From: Comamonadaceae bacterium UBA4962
GTDB taxonomy: Bacteria > Pseudomonadota > Gammaproteobacteria > Burkholderiales > Burkholderiaceae_C
Direction of reading: 5' to 3'
Assembly (NCBI GenBank): GCA_002397315.1
Contig: DHAE01000007.1
Location: 334,875 to 398,874, forward strand
Length of the DNA: 64,000 nt
Below the pieces are notes generated by a model. That model had not been told where the DNA came from. It saw nothing but the letters and a program-made list of their open reading frames with translations, and ran no database searches. Below, one piece after another: positions 38,163-47,455 of the stretch. Numbering within the stretch: position 1 is the stretch's first letter; every line of letters starts with the position of its first letter. Both the position numbers and the translations under genes were made by a program.

Positions 38163-39956
38163 TCAGCGGGGACTCTCGTCTCGCAGCACGCCGAGTTCGG
38201 TCTCGACATCGCGTGGATCTACCTGCCCCTGGCGCATCTTGAGGATCGCGTGGCTGAGAGCGGTAGCGCCCAGTCCGTAGCCTGCCGGCTTGCCGAGGAT
38301 GCGAAGCCAATGGTCACGTGCAGCGCCGAGGTCGTCGTTCTTGATGTGGTTGAGGAACGTGGTATCGGGGATCAACACCTCTGCGGCCGGTGTCCGATCG
38401 ACGATTCCAGAGTGACCGCATTCGACGCAGCCTTCGCTGTTGACGAAGCGGACGTCGTGCTCCTGCAGGTCGCAGACCGACGTCAGGCGATCGAAGAGGG
38501 ACTTCGACACCAGGCCGTTCTGGTGGGCGGACTTGAAGTCGTGGCCACAGTGCGGGCACACAGTGGGGATCAGGCGCTGATACACCACGCCGGAGATGAA
38601 ACCGGGCATGGTCAACAGGTCCTTTTCCACCCCGAGTTGCATGAGCCGGGAGAACGCTGCCGTGGCCGAGTACGCGTGCAGCGTGGCCGGGATCTTGTGC
38701 CCGGCCAGCACCAAGTCCTTCACGGTCAGCGCTGCCAGCTTCTCGCGGATTTCCCCCACCATGACGATGTCAGGATCCTGCCGCAGCGAGGCCTCCAGGT
38801 ATGCCTGGAAGTTGTCCTTGCTCGCCGAGATCTGGCACGCACCCAGTAGCTCGTTCTCGACGGGGTTCTCGATGGTCGTCACCTTGATGTGCCGGCCGCG
38901 GGTCTGGAAGAGATGCTCGACGAAGCTGTGGAGGGACGAAGACTTCCCGGAGTTGGTTGGGCCGACCATGAGGACGAGGCCCGATCCACCGACCAACATT
39001 TCCTCGATTTGTGCCAGCTGGTCCTGGGTGTAGCCGATCTGCGCCAGGGGCCGCGCGCCGCCCGTCCTGGCCGCGGGCCGCAAGAGCCGCATGACGATTT
39101 GGAAGTTGCCCTCTGGATGGATTGGCGTCGAGTGGAAGCGCACGCGCATGAGGCGCTTCGTGCGCTCGGCGGGATCCTCCCATACGTCGAACGACGTGTC
39201 CTTCACTTCCTTCGGATTCCAGCTGCCTTTGCGGGCCCCGTCGGCCGACTCGAAGTTGAAGAGCAGATGCGCGATCGCCTCGGCCGTCACGCGGGAAATG
39301 TCGGCCCTCCGCTGGCGACGTCCATGGACCCGAAACTGGACGACGGCGACGTCACCTCGCGTCTCGATGTGGATGTCGGAGGACTGGAGGCCGTCGGCCT
39401 CCAGCAGAAGTTCGCGTGCTGCGTCCTGTGTGGTCGTCTGGATGCTGTTGCCGCTTTCGAGACCACGGTTCGCGCGGTGGTGCACTGCCTGGATCAGCTC
39501 CGTGGTGGTGAGCAGCGGACGAATGTTCGTATGCCCGTCCTCTTCCAGCCGCTGCGCCACGTCCATCATCCCCCTGGCTGACAGGTACGCCGCCGGCGGC
39601 ATCAGCAGATAGGTGCTGAACCTGCGCGATCCCGCCGTCTTGGGCTTGTCCAGGTACTGGCCCAAAGCCATGAGCTTCTGGTCGACCAACAGCTCGCTAC
39701 GGATCGCGGCAAACGTCGATCGGTGGATCTCCGAGACGGGCCGCTTGAGCGAGAACAGATTGATGTAGTCGCCGTCAGGCAGCTGCGTGGCCTCCTTGAA
39801 CGCGATCTGTTCGAGTTGACGCTGGCGCTCCTGGCTCTCGGACAAACGGCTTGCGCGTTCGGCATCGGGTCGCGCGGTATCGGCTGCGCCGGCGCGGGTA
39901 GGTGCCACCGGCGTGGCGCCGCGCGACGGTAATCTGAAAGAGATGCCCAATTCCAT
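38163..39956 (-). CDS. pilQ: PilQ pilus-assembly ATPase (GspE/PilB type), 597 aa
   Basis: Motor for pilus extension. N-terminal domain about 1-180, then SSDIHIE (193-199), Walker A GPTNSGKSS (332-340), VTTIENPVEN Asp box, IVMVGEIREKLAA Walker B, and LAGHKIPATLHAYSAT His box. A tetracysteine zinc site (CPHCGH ... CVECGH) follows, typical of assembly ATPases and lacking in PilT. AAGGACAGGTCTC precedes the ATG at 39956. Confidence 0.88.
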   Translation of the reverse strand: MELGISFRLPSRGATPVAPTRAGAADTARPDAERASRLSESQERQRQLEQIAFKEATQLPDGDYINLFSLKRPVSEIHRSTFAAIRSELLVDQKLMALGQYLDKPKTAGSRRFSTYLLMPPAAYLSARGMMDVAQRLEEDGHTNIRPLLTTTELIQAVHHRANRGLESGNSIQTTTQDAARELLLEADGLQSSDIHIETRGDVAVVQFRVHGRRQRRADISRVTAEAIAHLLFNFESADGARKGSWNPKEVKDTSFDVWEDPAERTKRLMRVRFHSTPIHPEGNFQIVMRLLRPAARTGGARPLAQIGYTQDQLAQIEEMLVGGSGLVLMVGPTNSGKSSSLHSFVEHLFQTRGRHIKVTTIENPVENELLGACQISASKDNFQAYLEASLRQDPDIVMVGEIREKLAALTVKDLVLAGHKIPATLHAYSATAAFSRLMQLGVEKDLLTMPGFISGVVYQRLIPTVCPHCGHDFKSAHQNGLVSKSLFDRLTSVCDLQEHDVRFVNSEGCVECGHSGIVDRTPAAEVLIPDTTFLNHIKNDDLGAARDHWLRILGKPAGYGLGATALSHAILKMRQGQVDPRDVETELGVLRDESPR

Positions 39957-39967
39957 GAGACCTGTCC

Positions 39968-41347
39968 TTACTGCCGAATGAAGAGGGTGGACGTGCCGGC
40001 GAACTGGGCGCCGGGCGCGCTGGGCGACGCCCACACCATCTGCGTGAACGTGATGGGAAACGTGTTGAGGAACCGCATGGCCTCCCCGAGCATGAGCACG
40101 TGCCGGCTCGTGGCCGCCGAGACGTCGACGGTTTGCTTGAACCCCAGCGTGACGCTGTGAACGCCGTCCAGTCCCGCGATGTCAGCCGGTGGGGTCACCG
40201 TGACGACCTCCTCGGTACCCTGGCGCATGCCGCCGCTGAGATGGGCCTGGCTCCAGTCGGCGATGGCCATGCGCACCGACTTGAGCTCGACACGACGATC
40301 TTCTGGTTCGCTGAGGTCGAGCTGCGGCATGTCGAAGCTGGACACGATGCGGGTGCCGATGTCGAGTGGGTCCAGAATTCCCGGCAGGTGTGCCCGGTCA
40401 GCGACCCGCGTCTGAAGGTTCACGGGTTGCCACTCGACGGTGGCCTTGCCGGCGCCGAAGTCGCATGTGAGCTTGGAGGGGCGATACCCCCAGTCCGAAA
40501 GAGGAAGTCGCTGGCGCAGCGCCTCACATTGCTGCCACTGAGGAAGTACCGCGCTGTGTGATCGGAACAGCGCCCGCTGCCGCGCGACGCTCTGCTCGTA
40601 GGCCTGTTTGGCCGCTGCGATGCGTGCGGCCTCCGCCTCCCGCTCCTTTTGGCTTTGCAGGAGCGCGCGCATCATGTCTTGCCGCTTGCGCTCGCTGCGC
40701 AGCTGGTCCTGGTATTGGATGACTACCTGCGCCGCAGCAGCGAGAGCCGCAACCAGCGCGGCCAGGGCGAGGACGGTTCGCAGCTGGACTCCGTTCTTCT
40801 TCAGCCGGAGCGTCTCGAGTTCCTTGCGAGGTAGCGATCGCACCTTGGCAAGCACTTCCTCGAGCGTGAACGCCGCGGGCGCGGTGTCGCCGATCATCCG
40901 CGTGTCGGCAGCAGCCATGGATGTCGCGTTGGTGTAGAGCTGCGCCGCGTCGGCGGCGGGCACGACTTGGTCGTAGGCAGGGTAGGGCACCCCGTCGCGG
41001 ATCAGGCAGATCCAGAAGCGACGGTCCGGCAGCGGGTGGTAGACGAAGGCGTTGGGCACCACCTGGCCGACGACGGCCCCGCCCGCCAGCATGCCGATCA
41101 CCTGGCGGCCTCCGGCTGCTGCGGTGGTCTCTCCGCCGATTTTTTTGACCAGGTAGGCGTTGTTCTTGCCCGCGAACCGCCTTCCGTCAGCGGCGCTCTC
41201 GGCCCCTGTCCATGCGAGCGCGATCGCCAACCGCATGCCACCGATCTCCAGAACCTCGCTGGCCGCTCCGGCGCTCGACGTTGCGTCACCCAGCTGGCCG
41301 TCCGCGTTTCCGCCGTTGCGCACGCCAGATCGTCCGAACCACTTCAT
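39968..41347 (-). CDS. pilO: PilO-type inner-membrane pilus protein, 459 aa
   Basis: N-terminal cytosolic domain with repeated AYLVKKIGG and FVYHPLPDRRFWICLIRDG segments, one membrane helix at about 200-220 (VLALAALVAALAAAAQVVI), then a coiled coil and a periplasmic domain. This matches PilO/PilO2 of IncI and ICE pili. AGGT lies before the ATG at 41347; other in-frame starts at 41353 and 41365. In R64 pilO precedes pilP; here the order is reversed. Confidence 0.75.
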   Translation of the reverse strand: MKWFGRSGVRNGGNADGQLGDATSSAGAASEVLEIGGMRLAIALAWTGAESAADGRRFAGKNNAYLVKKIGGETTAAAGGRQVIGMLAGGAVVGQVVPNAFVYHPLPDRRFWICLIRDGVPYPAYDQVVPAADAAQLYTNATSMAAADTRMIGDTAPAAFTLEEVLAKVRSLPRKELETLRLKKNGVQLRTVLALAALVAALAAAAQVVIQYQDQLRSERKRQDMMRALLQSQKEREAEAARIAAAKQAYEQSVARQRALFRSHSAVLPQWQQCEALRQRLPLSDWGYRPSKLTCDFGAGKATVEWQPVNLQTRVADRAHLPGILDPLDIGTRIVSSFDMPQLDLSEPEDRRVELKSVRMAIADWSQAHLSGGMRQGTEEVVTVTPPADIAGLDGVHSVTLGFKQTVDVSAATSRHVLMLGEAMRFLNTFPITFTQMVWASPSAPGAQFAGTSTLFIRQ

Positions 41348-41365
41348 ATCCATGACCTCATGCAC

Positions 41366-41995
41366 TCAGGGCGATGTCGAGGGCGAACCAGCCGGCGTCT
41401 GCAATGCATCGGCCCGCGGTCCCGACATCGGCTGCTCCGTGGACGATCGCGGGACGGGTATAGCTGGTGGCGCCTGGACCAGGCCGGGCGGAATTGCCAG
41501 CGGGGCGGCTGGCATGCCAGGCATCTGTACCGAGTTCATGGCACCTGCAGGCATGCCCTGCAGGCCGCCCGTGTAGCCCGGCGCGCCCGTGGCGCGGGCC
41601 GCGTGGAAGCTCAGTGGCAGGGATACAGGAGCGCGGCTCTTCGCGTTTGGCAGCGGCTGGATCATCACGCGCACCATGCGCAGCGTCACGCTGCGCAGGT
41701 GCATCCGGTCCGCGATCTCGTCGCCTTCCTCGAACGTCTGGATGACGCCGTTGGGCATCGCCAGCCGCGCAGTGCGTTTGCCCTGCAGCACGACGATCGA
41801 TACCACCGTGGGTAGCTGCCGCAGGATCGGGTCGGTCGCGAGCATGTCCTGGATCTGCCGGTCCTTCTGAAGCAGCTCCAGTGTGACGTCGGCCTCGGCG
41901 GCGCGATCGGCGAGCGTCCTGGGCTGCGCGTGGACGCCCGCGGCCACGGCGACGGCCGCCAGCAATCCCCAGGCAATGGACTTTCCGTCAGCCAT
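41366..41995 (-). CDS. pilP: PilP-type pilus biogenesis protein, 209 aa
   Basis: Signal peptide (SIAWGLLAAVAVAAGVHAQ), then VTLELLQKDRQIQDMLATDP and SIVVLQGKRTARLAMPNGVI followed by EEGDEIADRMHLRSVTLRMV, the small beta domain of PilP. The C-terminal about 60 residues are Pro/Gly/Ala-rich. Overlaps the pilN stop. Probably links the inner-membrane PilO complex with the PilN secretin. Confidence 0.75.
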   Translation of the reverse strand: MADGKSIAWGLLAAVAVAAGVHAQPRTLADRAAEADVTLELLQKDRQIQDMLATDPILRQLPTVVSIVVLQGKRTARLAMPNGVIQTFEEGDEIADRMHLRSVTLRMVRVMIQPLPNAKSRAPVSLPLSFHAARATGAPGYTGGLQGMPAGAMNSVQMPGMPAAPLAIPPGLVQAPPAIPVPRSSTEQPMSGPRADALQTPAGSPSTSP

Positions 41996-43688
41996 TTTTC
42001 TGCCCCCCGAAGACTTGCATGACGATCACGGACATGGTCCGGTCGCCGCGGCCCCGTTTGCTGCCCCCCGACAGCGACACCTGGCCAGCGGCCTCGTCGC
42101 CCCCGCTGTCGTACCCGAAGAGCACGATGGCATCGCCGTCCTTCAGAAATGCCTGCTGCTGGAAGCTCTGGCGGGATCGCTTGGGCGAATAAGTCAGGAT
42201 GCCGTTGACCACGGCGGGGTTCATGTTGCTGACCGCGCTGATCTCCATCTGGTACTGGAGCAGGATGCGGTTGTCACCCAGGATCAGCGGCAGCACGTTG
42301 CCGGTAAGGCCCGTGGTGAGCACGGCCTTCTGCGTGGCGAGCTGGGTGCCCACGTTGGCGGTCTGGGTGGCCGACACCGAGGTGTTGTATTCCTCGTCAT
42401 CAACCACCTGGAACGGGCTGGGCTGGCCGTTGATGGCCATGAACTGCCCCTTCTTGTAGAGCGCCACGTTGCCCACGGACTGGAGGGCCTCCGCGACCAT
42501 GCGGGAGCCGGCCAGGCGCGAAGCGGGGTCGGAGAAGCTCAGGGTGATGCGCCCGGGCTGCCCGTTCGCTGGCTGCAGCGGCGCGGCACCGGCGACACCT
42601 ACACCGTTGCCGTTGAGGCGCCGGTACACCAAGTCCATGGACACGCCGGCAGTCTCCTCCTTGGTCATCGAGACGTTGTAGATCGTCACGTCGATGAGGA
42701 GGTTGCGCGCGAAACGCTGGTTGATCGAGTGGAGGAGGGCTGCAATGCGGGCCTGGCTGAGGGGCCTTGCCGTGACGGTGACGATGCCGAGCTCAGGCGC
42801 GGCCGTCGCGAAGCCATCCAGCCCGGATGCGGAGAGCTTGCTTGCTGTAGTAGGCGCTGCACCGCTGGCGCCCGCGGCCATCGCCGGCACGGCGCGGCCG
42901 GTGGCCGTCGTGTCCTGGCTCGCTCCGAGGATGGCCTGCACCGACGCCATGATCGACGTCCATGGGTCGATGACCTGGCTCTGCGTCACCGAGACGTTTC
43001 CGCCACCTCCGGCGCCTCCCGACGAGCCGCCCGCGCCTGTCGCGCCACCGGCCGAGCTGCTGCCGCCACCGCTGCTCAAGCTCGTGGATGACAAGCTGAT
43101 CGCCGCCTGCAGCGATTTGGCACCCGATGGGAGGTGCATCGGGTATGTGCGCGTCTCGAATCGGTAGAACTGCACCGAGTTCGTGGACTTCACGTACCGC
43201 CAACTGGCGCCAGCACGCTGTGCCAGGTCGTCGAAAAGGCTGCGGACCTTTCCGCTGAACTCGACCTGGACGTACCCCGTGATCGGTTGTTCGCTGCTGG
43301 CGCTCGCCTTCGCAGCCTGCCCGGTGCGCGGCATGTTCGCGATCTCAGTGGACGAGATCGCCATGCCGGTTCGTGCACCGAGTTCTTCAAGCACTTCGCT
43401 CAAGCGCTGCGTTCCATGGCTCGCATAGCCGATTTCAGCCTCGAAAATGTCGGGCAGCGCCTCCTTCTTGACGAGCTTGATCTCCCGCCCTGCAATGCGC
43501 GGGCCCGCCAGCCGGGTCACGCCGGCGGGTGCTCCCTGGGCGGTACGCTCGTCCAAGATGCGGCGTGTCTGCTCCCGCGCTTTCTGCGCGTTCGCTTCCG
43601 TCTCCTGAATTGTGGAGCAGCCCTGCAGCACCAGGGTCGTGGCCACGAGCCCGCAGACGAGGCGTCGACCGCGTCGTTCATTCTTCAT
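41988..43688 (-). CDS. pilN: PilN outer-membrane secretin lipoprotein, 566 aa
   Basis: Lipoprotein signal (LVCGLVATTLVLQGCSTIQE, lipobox LQGC at about 21-24). N-domains in the first half, a Gly/Ser-rich linker near 200-235, then the secretin domain with INGQPSPFQVVDDEEYNTSV and VLPLILGDNRILLQYQMEIS. Forms the outer-membrane ring through which the pilus passes. Overlaps pilL by 11 bases. Confidence 0.88.
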   Translation of the reverse strand: MKNERRGRRLVCGLVATTLVLQGCSTIQETEANAQKAREQTRRILDERTAQGAPAGVTRLAGPRIAGREIKLVKKEALPDIFEAEIGYASHGTQRLSEVLEELGARTGMAISSTEIANMPRTGQAAKASASSEQPITGYVQVEFSGKVRSLFDDLAQRAGASWRYVKSTNSVQFYRFETRTYPMHLPSGAKSLQAAISLSSTSLSSGGGSSSAGGATGAGGSSGGAGGGGNVSVTQSQVIDPWTSIMASVQAILGASQDTTATGRAVPAMAAGASGAAPTTASKLSASGLDGFATAAPELGIVTVTARPLSQARIAALLHSINQRFARNLLIDVTIYNVSMTKEETAGVSMDLVYRRLNGNGVGVAGAAPLQPANGQPGRITLSFSDPASRLAGSRMVAEALQSVGNVALYKKGQFMAINGQPSPFQVVDDEEYNTSVSATQTANVGTQLATQKAVLTTGLTGNVLPLILGDNRILLQYQMEISAVSNMNPAVVNGILTYSPKRSRQSFQQQAFLKDGDAIVLFGYDSGGDEAAGQVSLSGGSKRGRGDRTMSVIVMQVFGGQKNG

Positions 43689-44466
43689 CGCTATCGCTCC
43701 GATCGGTGATGTCCATGGATGTGACCTCCATCAGCCGGTTGGCGGATGCCACCGACAGGGCGATCTGCTTGCCCTCGGAGCGAAGGATCTTCACGACCGC
43801 CTCGACGGCCTCCGACGCATCGAGCTCGCTGCTGTATGCGGAAGAGGAGATCACCTCCCAGGACACCTGCGGATACCAGATGAGCCTCCAGCCAGCGGCC
43901 TCGGCCCAACGCTGGAGTTCGGCATGCACCGGCTCGCCGGCGCGCAGGACGTACTTCGCCGCCGGGGAGGCGGTGGAGGTTGCCGTGCCGGGGCCCGGTC
44001 CCGTGCTTGGAAGCAGCACCGAAGCGACGGCCCTGCTGCGCACGTCGAGCTCCTGTAGCGCTGCCGGGTCGCATCCCGCCTGGTCGCTGCGCACATGATG
44101 CATCGCCTGGGGCGCGACGCGCGCAAGCTGGACCCGTGGGCCTTGGGCGGTCGGCGTGATCGTGAGGGCCTGCGCCGGCTGCAGCTGGGCGTTGACGTTG
44201 GCCAGCGCATCGGACACGGTGGCCGAGCCGGATTGCTCCACCACAACGAGCTTGTCTGGCTCTGGCGGGCAGATTCGGTTGTAGGGAACGCCGAGGCGGT
44301 CGGCGAGCAGCTGGCCGAGCTCATCGACACTGGCCTTCCACGTGATCGCGATGTTCGACGCGAGCAGCGCGCTTCGGGTCTGCGATATCTCCATGGGTTC
44401 TGCCGCCGTCGCAGCACAAGATAGAGCGAGCGAGGCGGCCGCCAAGGCGCAGGCACGCAGATTCAT
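43678..44466 (-). CDS. pilL: PilL-type pilus protein, 262 aa
   Basis: Signal peptide (LRACALAAASLALSCAATAA), then two TcpQ/PilL-like domains, the second with RAGEPVHAELQRWAEAAGWR and LIWYPQVSWEVIS. Known members are periplasmic or outer-membrane partners of the secretin. ATG overlaps the transglycosylase stop (ATGA). Confidence 0.78.
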   Translation of the reverse strand: MNLRACALAAASLALSCAATAAEPMEISQTRSALLASNIAITWKASVDELGQLLADRLGVPYNRICPPEPDKLVVVEQSGSATVSDALANVNAQLQPAQALTITPTAQGPRVQLARVAPQAMHHVRSDQAGCDPAALQELDVRSRAVASVLLPSTGPGPGTATSTASPAAKYVLRAGEPVHAELQRWAEAAGWRLIWYPQVSWEVISSSAYSSELDASEAVEAVVKILRSEGKQIALSVASANRLMEVTSMDITDRSDSDEE

Positions 44467-45041
44467 GGGGTGTTTCCTTGGGGCATTGAACGGGACGCGG
44501 CCAGCGTTTCGGCAAGGGCGAATTCGCGGTAGAGGGCCAGGACCTTCGGCACGTAGGCCTGCGTTTCGCGATACGGCGGTATGCCGCCGTGCTTGCGCAC
44601 GGCGCCGGGCCCGGCGTTGTATGCAGCCAGCGCGAGATCCCACGCACGGAATTCGAACCACATTCGCCGCAGATAGGCGGCTCCAGCCGCGAGGGCGAGC
44701 TCGGGGCGGTAGAGGTTCTGTTCGGGCTGCTGCAGACCCACGCCGGCGGCGGTGGACGGGAGTACTTGGGTGAGGCCGCGCGCATCCGCAGGCGAGCGTG
44801 CAGCTGCGTTGTAGCCGCTCTCCACGGCGACGAGCGCCTTGAGCAGCGCCGGCTCCAGGCCGTAGTGCCGGGCGATCGCGGTGATGGCCGGCTCGTGCCG
44901 CCAGTAGTCCTGCAGCATGCGTTGGCATGCTTCTGAGCGGCTGTGCCCGCGAAGGCAGGTTTCGGGGCCTGCACTGGCGCACGAGAACCACAGGCAAAGC
45001 GCGAGCGCCACCGCGGCGCGTCGGATGGGAACGATCGTCAT
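44463..45041 (-). CDS. Lytic transglycosylase (SLT/VirB1-like), 192 aa
   Basis: Exported muramidase that opens peptidoglycan for the pilus. Signal peptide to about residue 24 (AVALALCLWFSCASAG). Catalytic Glu in LLKALVAVESGYNAAA, then ARGLTQVLPSTAAGVG and LALAAYNAGPGAVRKHGG, the classic SLT motifs. Comparable to PilT of R64. Overlaps both neighbours by four bases. Confidence 0.87.
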   Translation of the reverse strand: MTIVPIRRAAVALALCLWFSCASAGPETCLRGHSRSEACQRMLQDYWRHEPAITAIARHYGLEPALLKALVAVESGYNAAARSPADARGLTQVLPSTAAGVGLQQPEQNLYRPELALAAGAAYLRRMWFEFRAWDLALAAYNAGPGAVRKHGGIPPYRETQAYVPKVLALYREFALAETLAASRSMPQGNTP

Positions 45042-45937
45042 AGGATCATGAGCGCGACAAGAACGAGCGTCAGCGTGAGGCCCGCCAGCACTGTGTAGCG
45101 CTTGAGGTCCACCAGCGAGATCTGGCCTGCGCCGAACCGCTGCAGCACGCCCATCACGACATAGCCCACGACGAGAAAGCAGGCGGCGATCCCCAAGGTG
45201 AGAAAGACCGTCTTGACGTTTGCCATCTGCTGTCCCGAGCCGCGTTCGAATCCTCGCTGGATGGACTCCGCCACGGGTATGCATGCGCCTCCGGCGTCTC
45301 GCACGCACGAGCCGAAGGCGGGCTGCCACCCCGAGCCGCCGCCTGTTGCGCTCCCGCTGCCGCCGCCACCAGGTGCCGTCGGGTTGCCGCCGGCGGTGCC
45401 GTTGGCGATGCGGTCGGCCATGCCGCAGATGGTGGTGCCGTTGCTGTCGGCAAAGCCGGAGCAGCGGCCGGCGCGGAGCATCGTGCGGCAGTTGCCGATC
45501 CCCAGCTGCACGCAGGCGAGCACGAGATGGCCGTCCACCGGACGCCCATCGAACGTGCCCAGCGCCAGGAGGTCCTGAACCACGCGCGACTGCAGGGCAT
45601 CGGTCGTCAGCGCCGACCAGGCATCGACCTGCTGTTGGAGAGACTGGCGCCGGTACTCCTCTGGAGTCACACCAGCGTAGCGCGTGATATTGCCCTGGTT
45701 CATCTGCAGGACGCCGTAGCAGCACGAGCCATTGAATGCGGTCGTCTCGCCGTTGCTCTCCACGTTGATCGCGAGGTTCGCCACGGCCGCGGCGTTCTGC
45801 CGCAGCCACGGGCTGGCGTTCGGCGAGCGTTCGATCGACGCGATGATCTCTGCGGCGGACACGATGACCGCCAGCGCGACGATGGGCGCCGCGGCCAGGA
45901 ACAGGGCCGCAGCCCGGGACATGCGTGGCGCAGGCAT
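45038..45937 (-). CDS. Membrane protein with lysozyme-like domain, 299 aa
   Basis: N-terminal membrane helix (ALFLAAAPIVALAVIVSAAE), a muramidase-like region (VANLAINVESNGETTAFNGS, CYGVLQMN), a Gly/Ser linker with Cys-containing flanks, and two C-terminal membrane helices (FLTLGIAACFLVVGYVVMGV and YTVLAGLTLTLVLVALMIL). Looks like a tethered cell-wall enzyme of the transfer apparatus. No named family is certain. ATG at 45937 follows the upstream stop by 4 bases. Confidence 0.65.
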   Translation of the reverse strand: MPAPRMSRAAALFLAAAPIVALAVIVSAAEIIASIERSPNASPWLRQNAAAVANLAINVESNGETTAFNGSCCYGVLQMNQGNITRYAGVTPEEYRRQSLQQQVDAWSALTTDALQSRVVQDLLALGTFDGRPVDGHLVLACVQLGIGNCRTMLRAGRCSGFADSNGTTICGMADRIANGTAGGNPTAPGGGGSGSATGGGSGWQPAFGSCVRDAGGACIPVAESIQRGFERGSGQQMANVKTVFLTLGIAACFLVVGYVVMGVLQRFGAGQISLVDLKRYTVLAGLTLTLVLVALMIL

Positions 45938-45941
45938 ATCG

Positions 45942-46520
45942 TCAGCCGAGGCGCAGCGAGCGGCTGCACGCCGGCACGACCTTGCCGAACTGGATGGCGC
46001 GCAGGCGCAGCAGACTGTCGCCCGCATCGAATGCGTACTCGATGCGGCTCTTGTCCCGCTGCGTGCCGAAGATCATGCAGTAACCCGGCAGATCGGCGAC
46101 CTGGCGACCCTGCATGGGCCAGGGCGTCACACGCAGAATGCACACCGAGTAGATGTCCGTCACCTGTGCGCCGTTCTCCGGGTCTTCGCAGCGATCGGTC
46201 CCGGCCGCACTGAACATCGAGAACACGACCTTTCGGCCGCCGCGCTGCACGTCGCCGACCAGGGCGAACGCGGGAAGGGGTTGCCCGTCCGCGGACTTGC
46301 GCGTCGAGGTCATCGATGTCAATTCCTTGGCCCAGATGCTCCGCAGCATCTGGCGGTCCGCCTCCGTGCCGGAGGAGGGGAACTTGCTGCTCTGGAACAC
46401 CACTTCGCGCATGGGCGACCAGGTGACCTCCGTGATCTCCTGTGCCTCAGCCTGACCTACAGCGAGCACCGCGGCCATGGCCGCGATGCAACTTGCAGGG
46501 AGAGCGGTCCATGGCGTCAT
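45942..46520 (-). CDS. Exported hypothetical protein of the pilus operon, 192 aa
   Basis: Signal peptide MTPWTALPASCIAAMAAVLA ending near AEAQ. The mature domain has paired Cys (TDRCED, YSVCIL, GYCMIF, PACSRS), suggesting disulfides formed with the help of the DsbC-like protein upstream, to which it is coupled (ATGA). Family not recognised. Confidence 0.6.
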   Translation of the reverse strand: MTPWTALPASCIAAMAAVLAVGQAEAQEITEVTWSPMREVVFQSSKFPSSGTEADRQMLRSIWAKELTSMTSTRKSADGQPLPAFALVGDVQRGGRKVVFSMFSAAGTDRCEDPENGAQVTDIYSVCILRVTPWPMQGRQVADLPGYCMIFGTQRDKSRIEYAFDAGDSLLRLRAIQFGKVVPACSRSLRLG

Positions 46521-47281
46521 CGCGGCACTCCACTCGGCGCGGCCCGTCCGCCCTTGTCGAGCTCCGCAAGGAACTGCTCGGGCGGCGTGGCGCCGACCAG
46601 CCGCTTCCCGCTGGCCAGCACGACCGTCGGTGTGTTGTTGATCTGAAAGCGCTCTCCCGTGCGGAGGATGTCGACCAGACCAGCCGTGTCGCACGTCTCG
46701 GAAAGGCGCGGCCGCGCGCCATCCATCATCGATTTCCACGTGCGAGGGCGATCGTCCGAGCACCAGGCCATGCGAGCCAGGCTTTGACTCTGCGGGCTGA
46801 TGACCGGAAAGATGAAGCGGTACACGGTCACGTTGTCTATCTGGTCGATGAACTTCGTGAAAACGCGGCAGATGGGGCAGTTCGGGTCTTCGAACACGGC
46901 GAAGACCTGGCTCCCGTCCCCCCGGACCTCCTTGATCGCGTGCTTCAGCGGCAGCTGCTCGAAGGGAATCGTCATGCGGCGGTCGAGCTTTTCCGCGGTC
47001 AGATCGCGTCGCTCGACCGTATCTATTAATGAACTTCCCACAAAACTGTAACGACCGGTATCATCCGTATAGAAGAGCTCGTTCTCTGAGAGCACTTCGT
47101 AGACGCCTTTGATGGGGGTGGCATTGATCTGATCCACCCGGACGGCTCCGCCGGTATTTGCAGCGATCGCAGCCCTCAGGCGGGCGGCGACCTTGTCGGA
47201 AACCTCCGCGACGGCTTGCTGTACGGCCAAGACCGCAAGCGCGGCGACTGCGGCCCGAAGGATTGGCGAGAGGGTTGGCAT
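46517..47281 (-). CDS. DsbC/TrbB-like thiol-disulfide isomerase, 254 aa
   Basis: Periplasmic disulfide isomerase. Signal peptide (ILRAAVAALAVLAVQQAVAE), DsbC-type dimerisation region (INATPIKGVYEVLSENELFY) and thioredoxin domain with the active site CPIC (C135-C138) in FEDPNCPICRVFTKFI, and NNTPTVVLASGKRLVG including the cis-Pro. First gene of the minus-strand pilus operon; many downstream products carry Cys pairs. Confidence 0.85.
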   Translation of the reverse strand: MPTLSPILRAAVAALAVLAVQQAVAEVSDKVAARLRAAIAANTGGAVRVDQINATPIKGVYEVLSENELFYTDDTGRYSFVGSSLIDTVERRDLTAEKLDRRMTIPFEQLPLKHAIKEVRGDGSQVFAVFEDPNCPICRVFTKFIDQIDNVTVYRFIFPVISPQSQSLARMAWCSDDRPRTWKSMMDGARPRLSETCDTAGLVDILRTGERFQINNTPTVVLASGKRLVGATPPEQFLAELDKGGRAAPSGVPR

Positions 47282-47353
47282 GAGCCGAACTCTAGAAATC
47301 GCCGGCTGCTGTCGCCATCGAAAAGTGTCGGTTTCAGAGAACACGGTTTCCGC

Positions 47354-47384
47354 TTGACTGCGGGGTTTTTATTTGATCTATATT
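47354..47384 (+). promoter_or_regulatory. Candidate promoter for the XerD-like recombinase
   Basis: TTGACT (47354-47359) is followed after 17 bases by TCTATA and after 19 by TATATT. It lies in the divergent region between the pilus operon and the recombinase, in an AT-rich patch. Confidence 0.4.
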
Positions 47385-47455
47385 TGACGAGTCGAGGGGT
47401 GCGTCTCGCCGACGCCGTGGCAACGCCGCGGCGCCGGCCTGTCGCAGAGGTGCTT

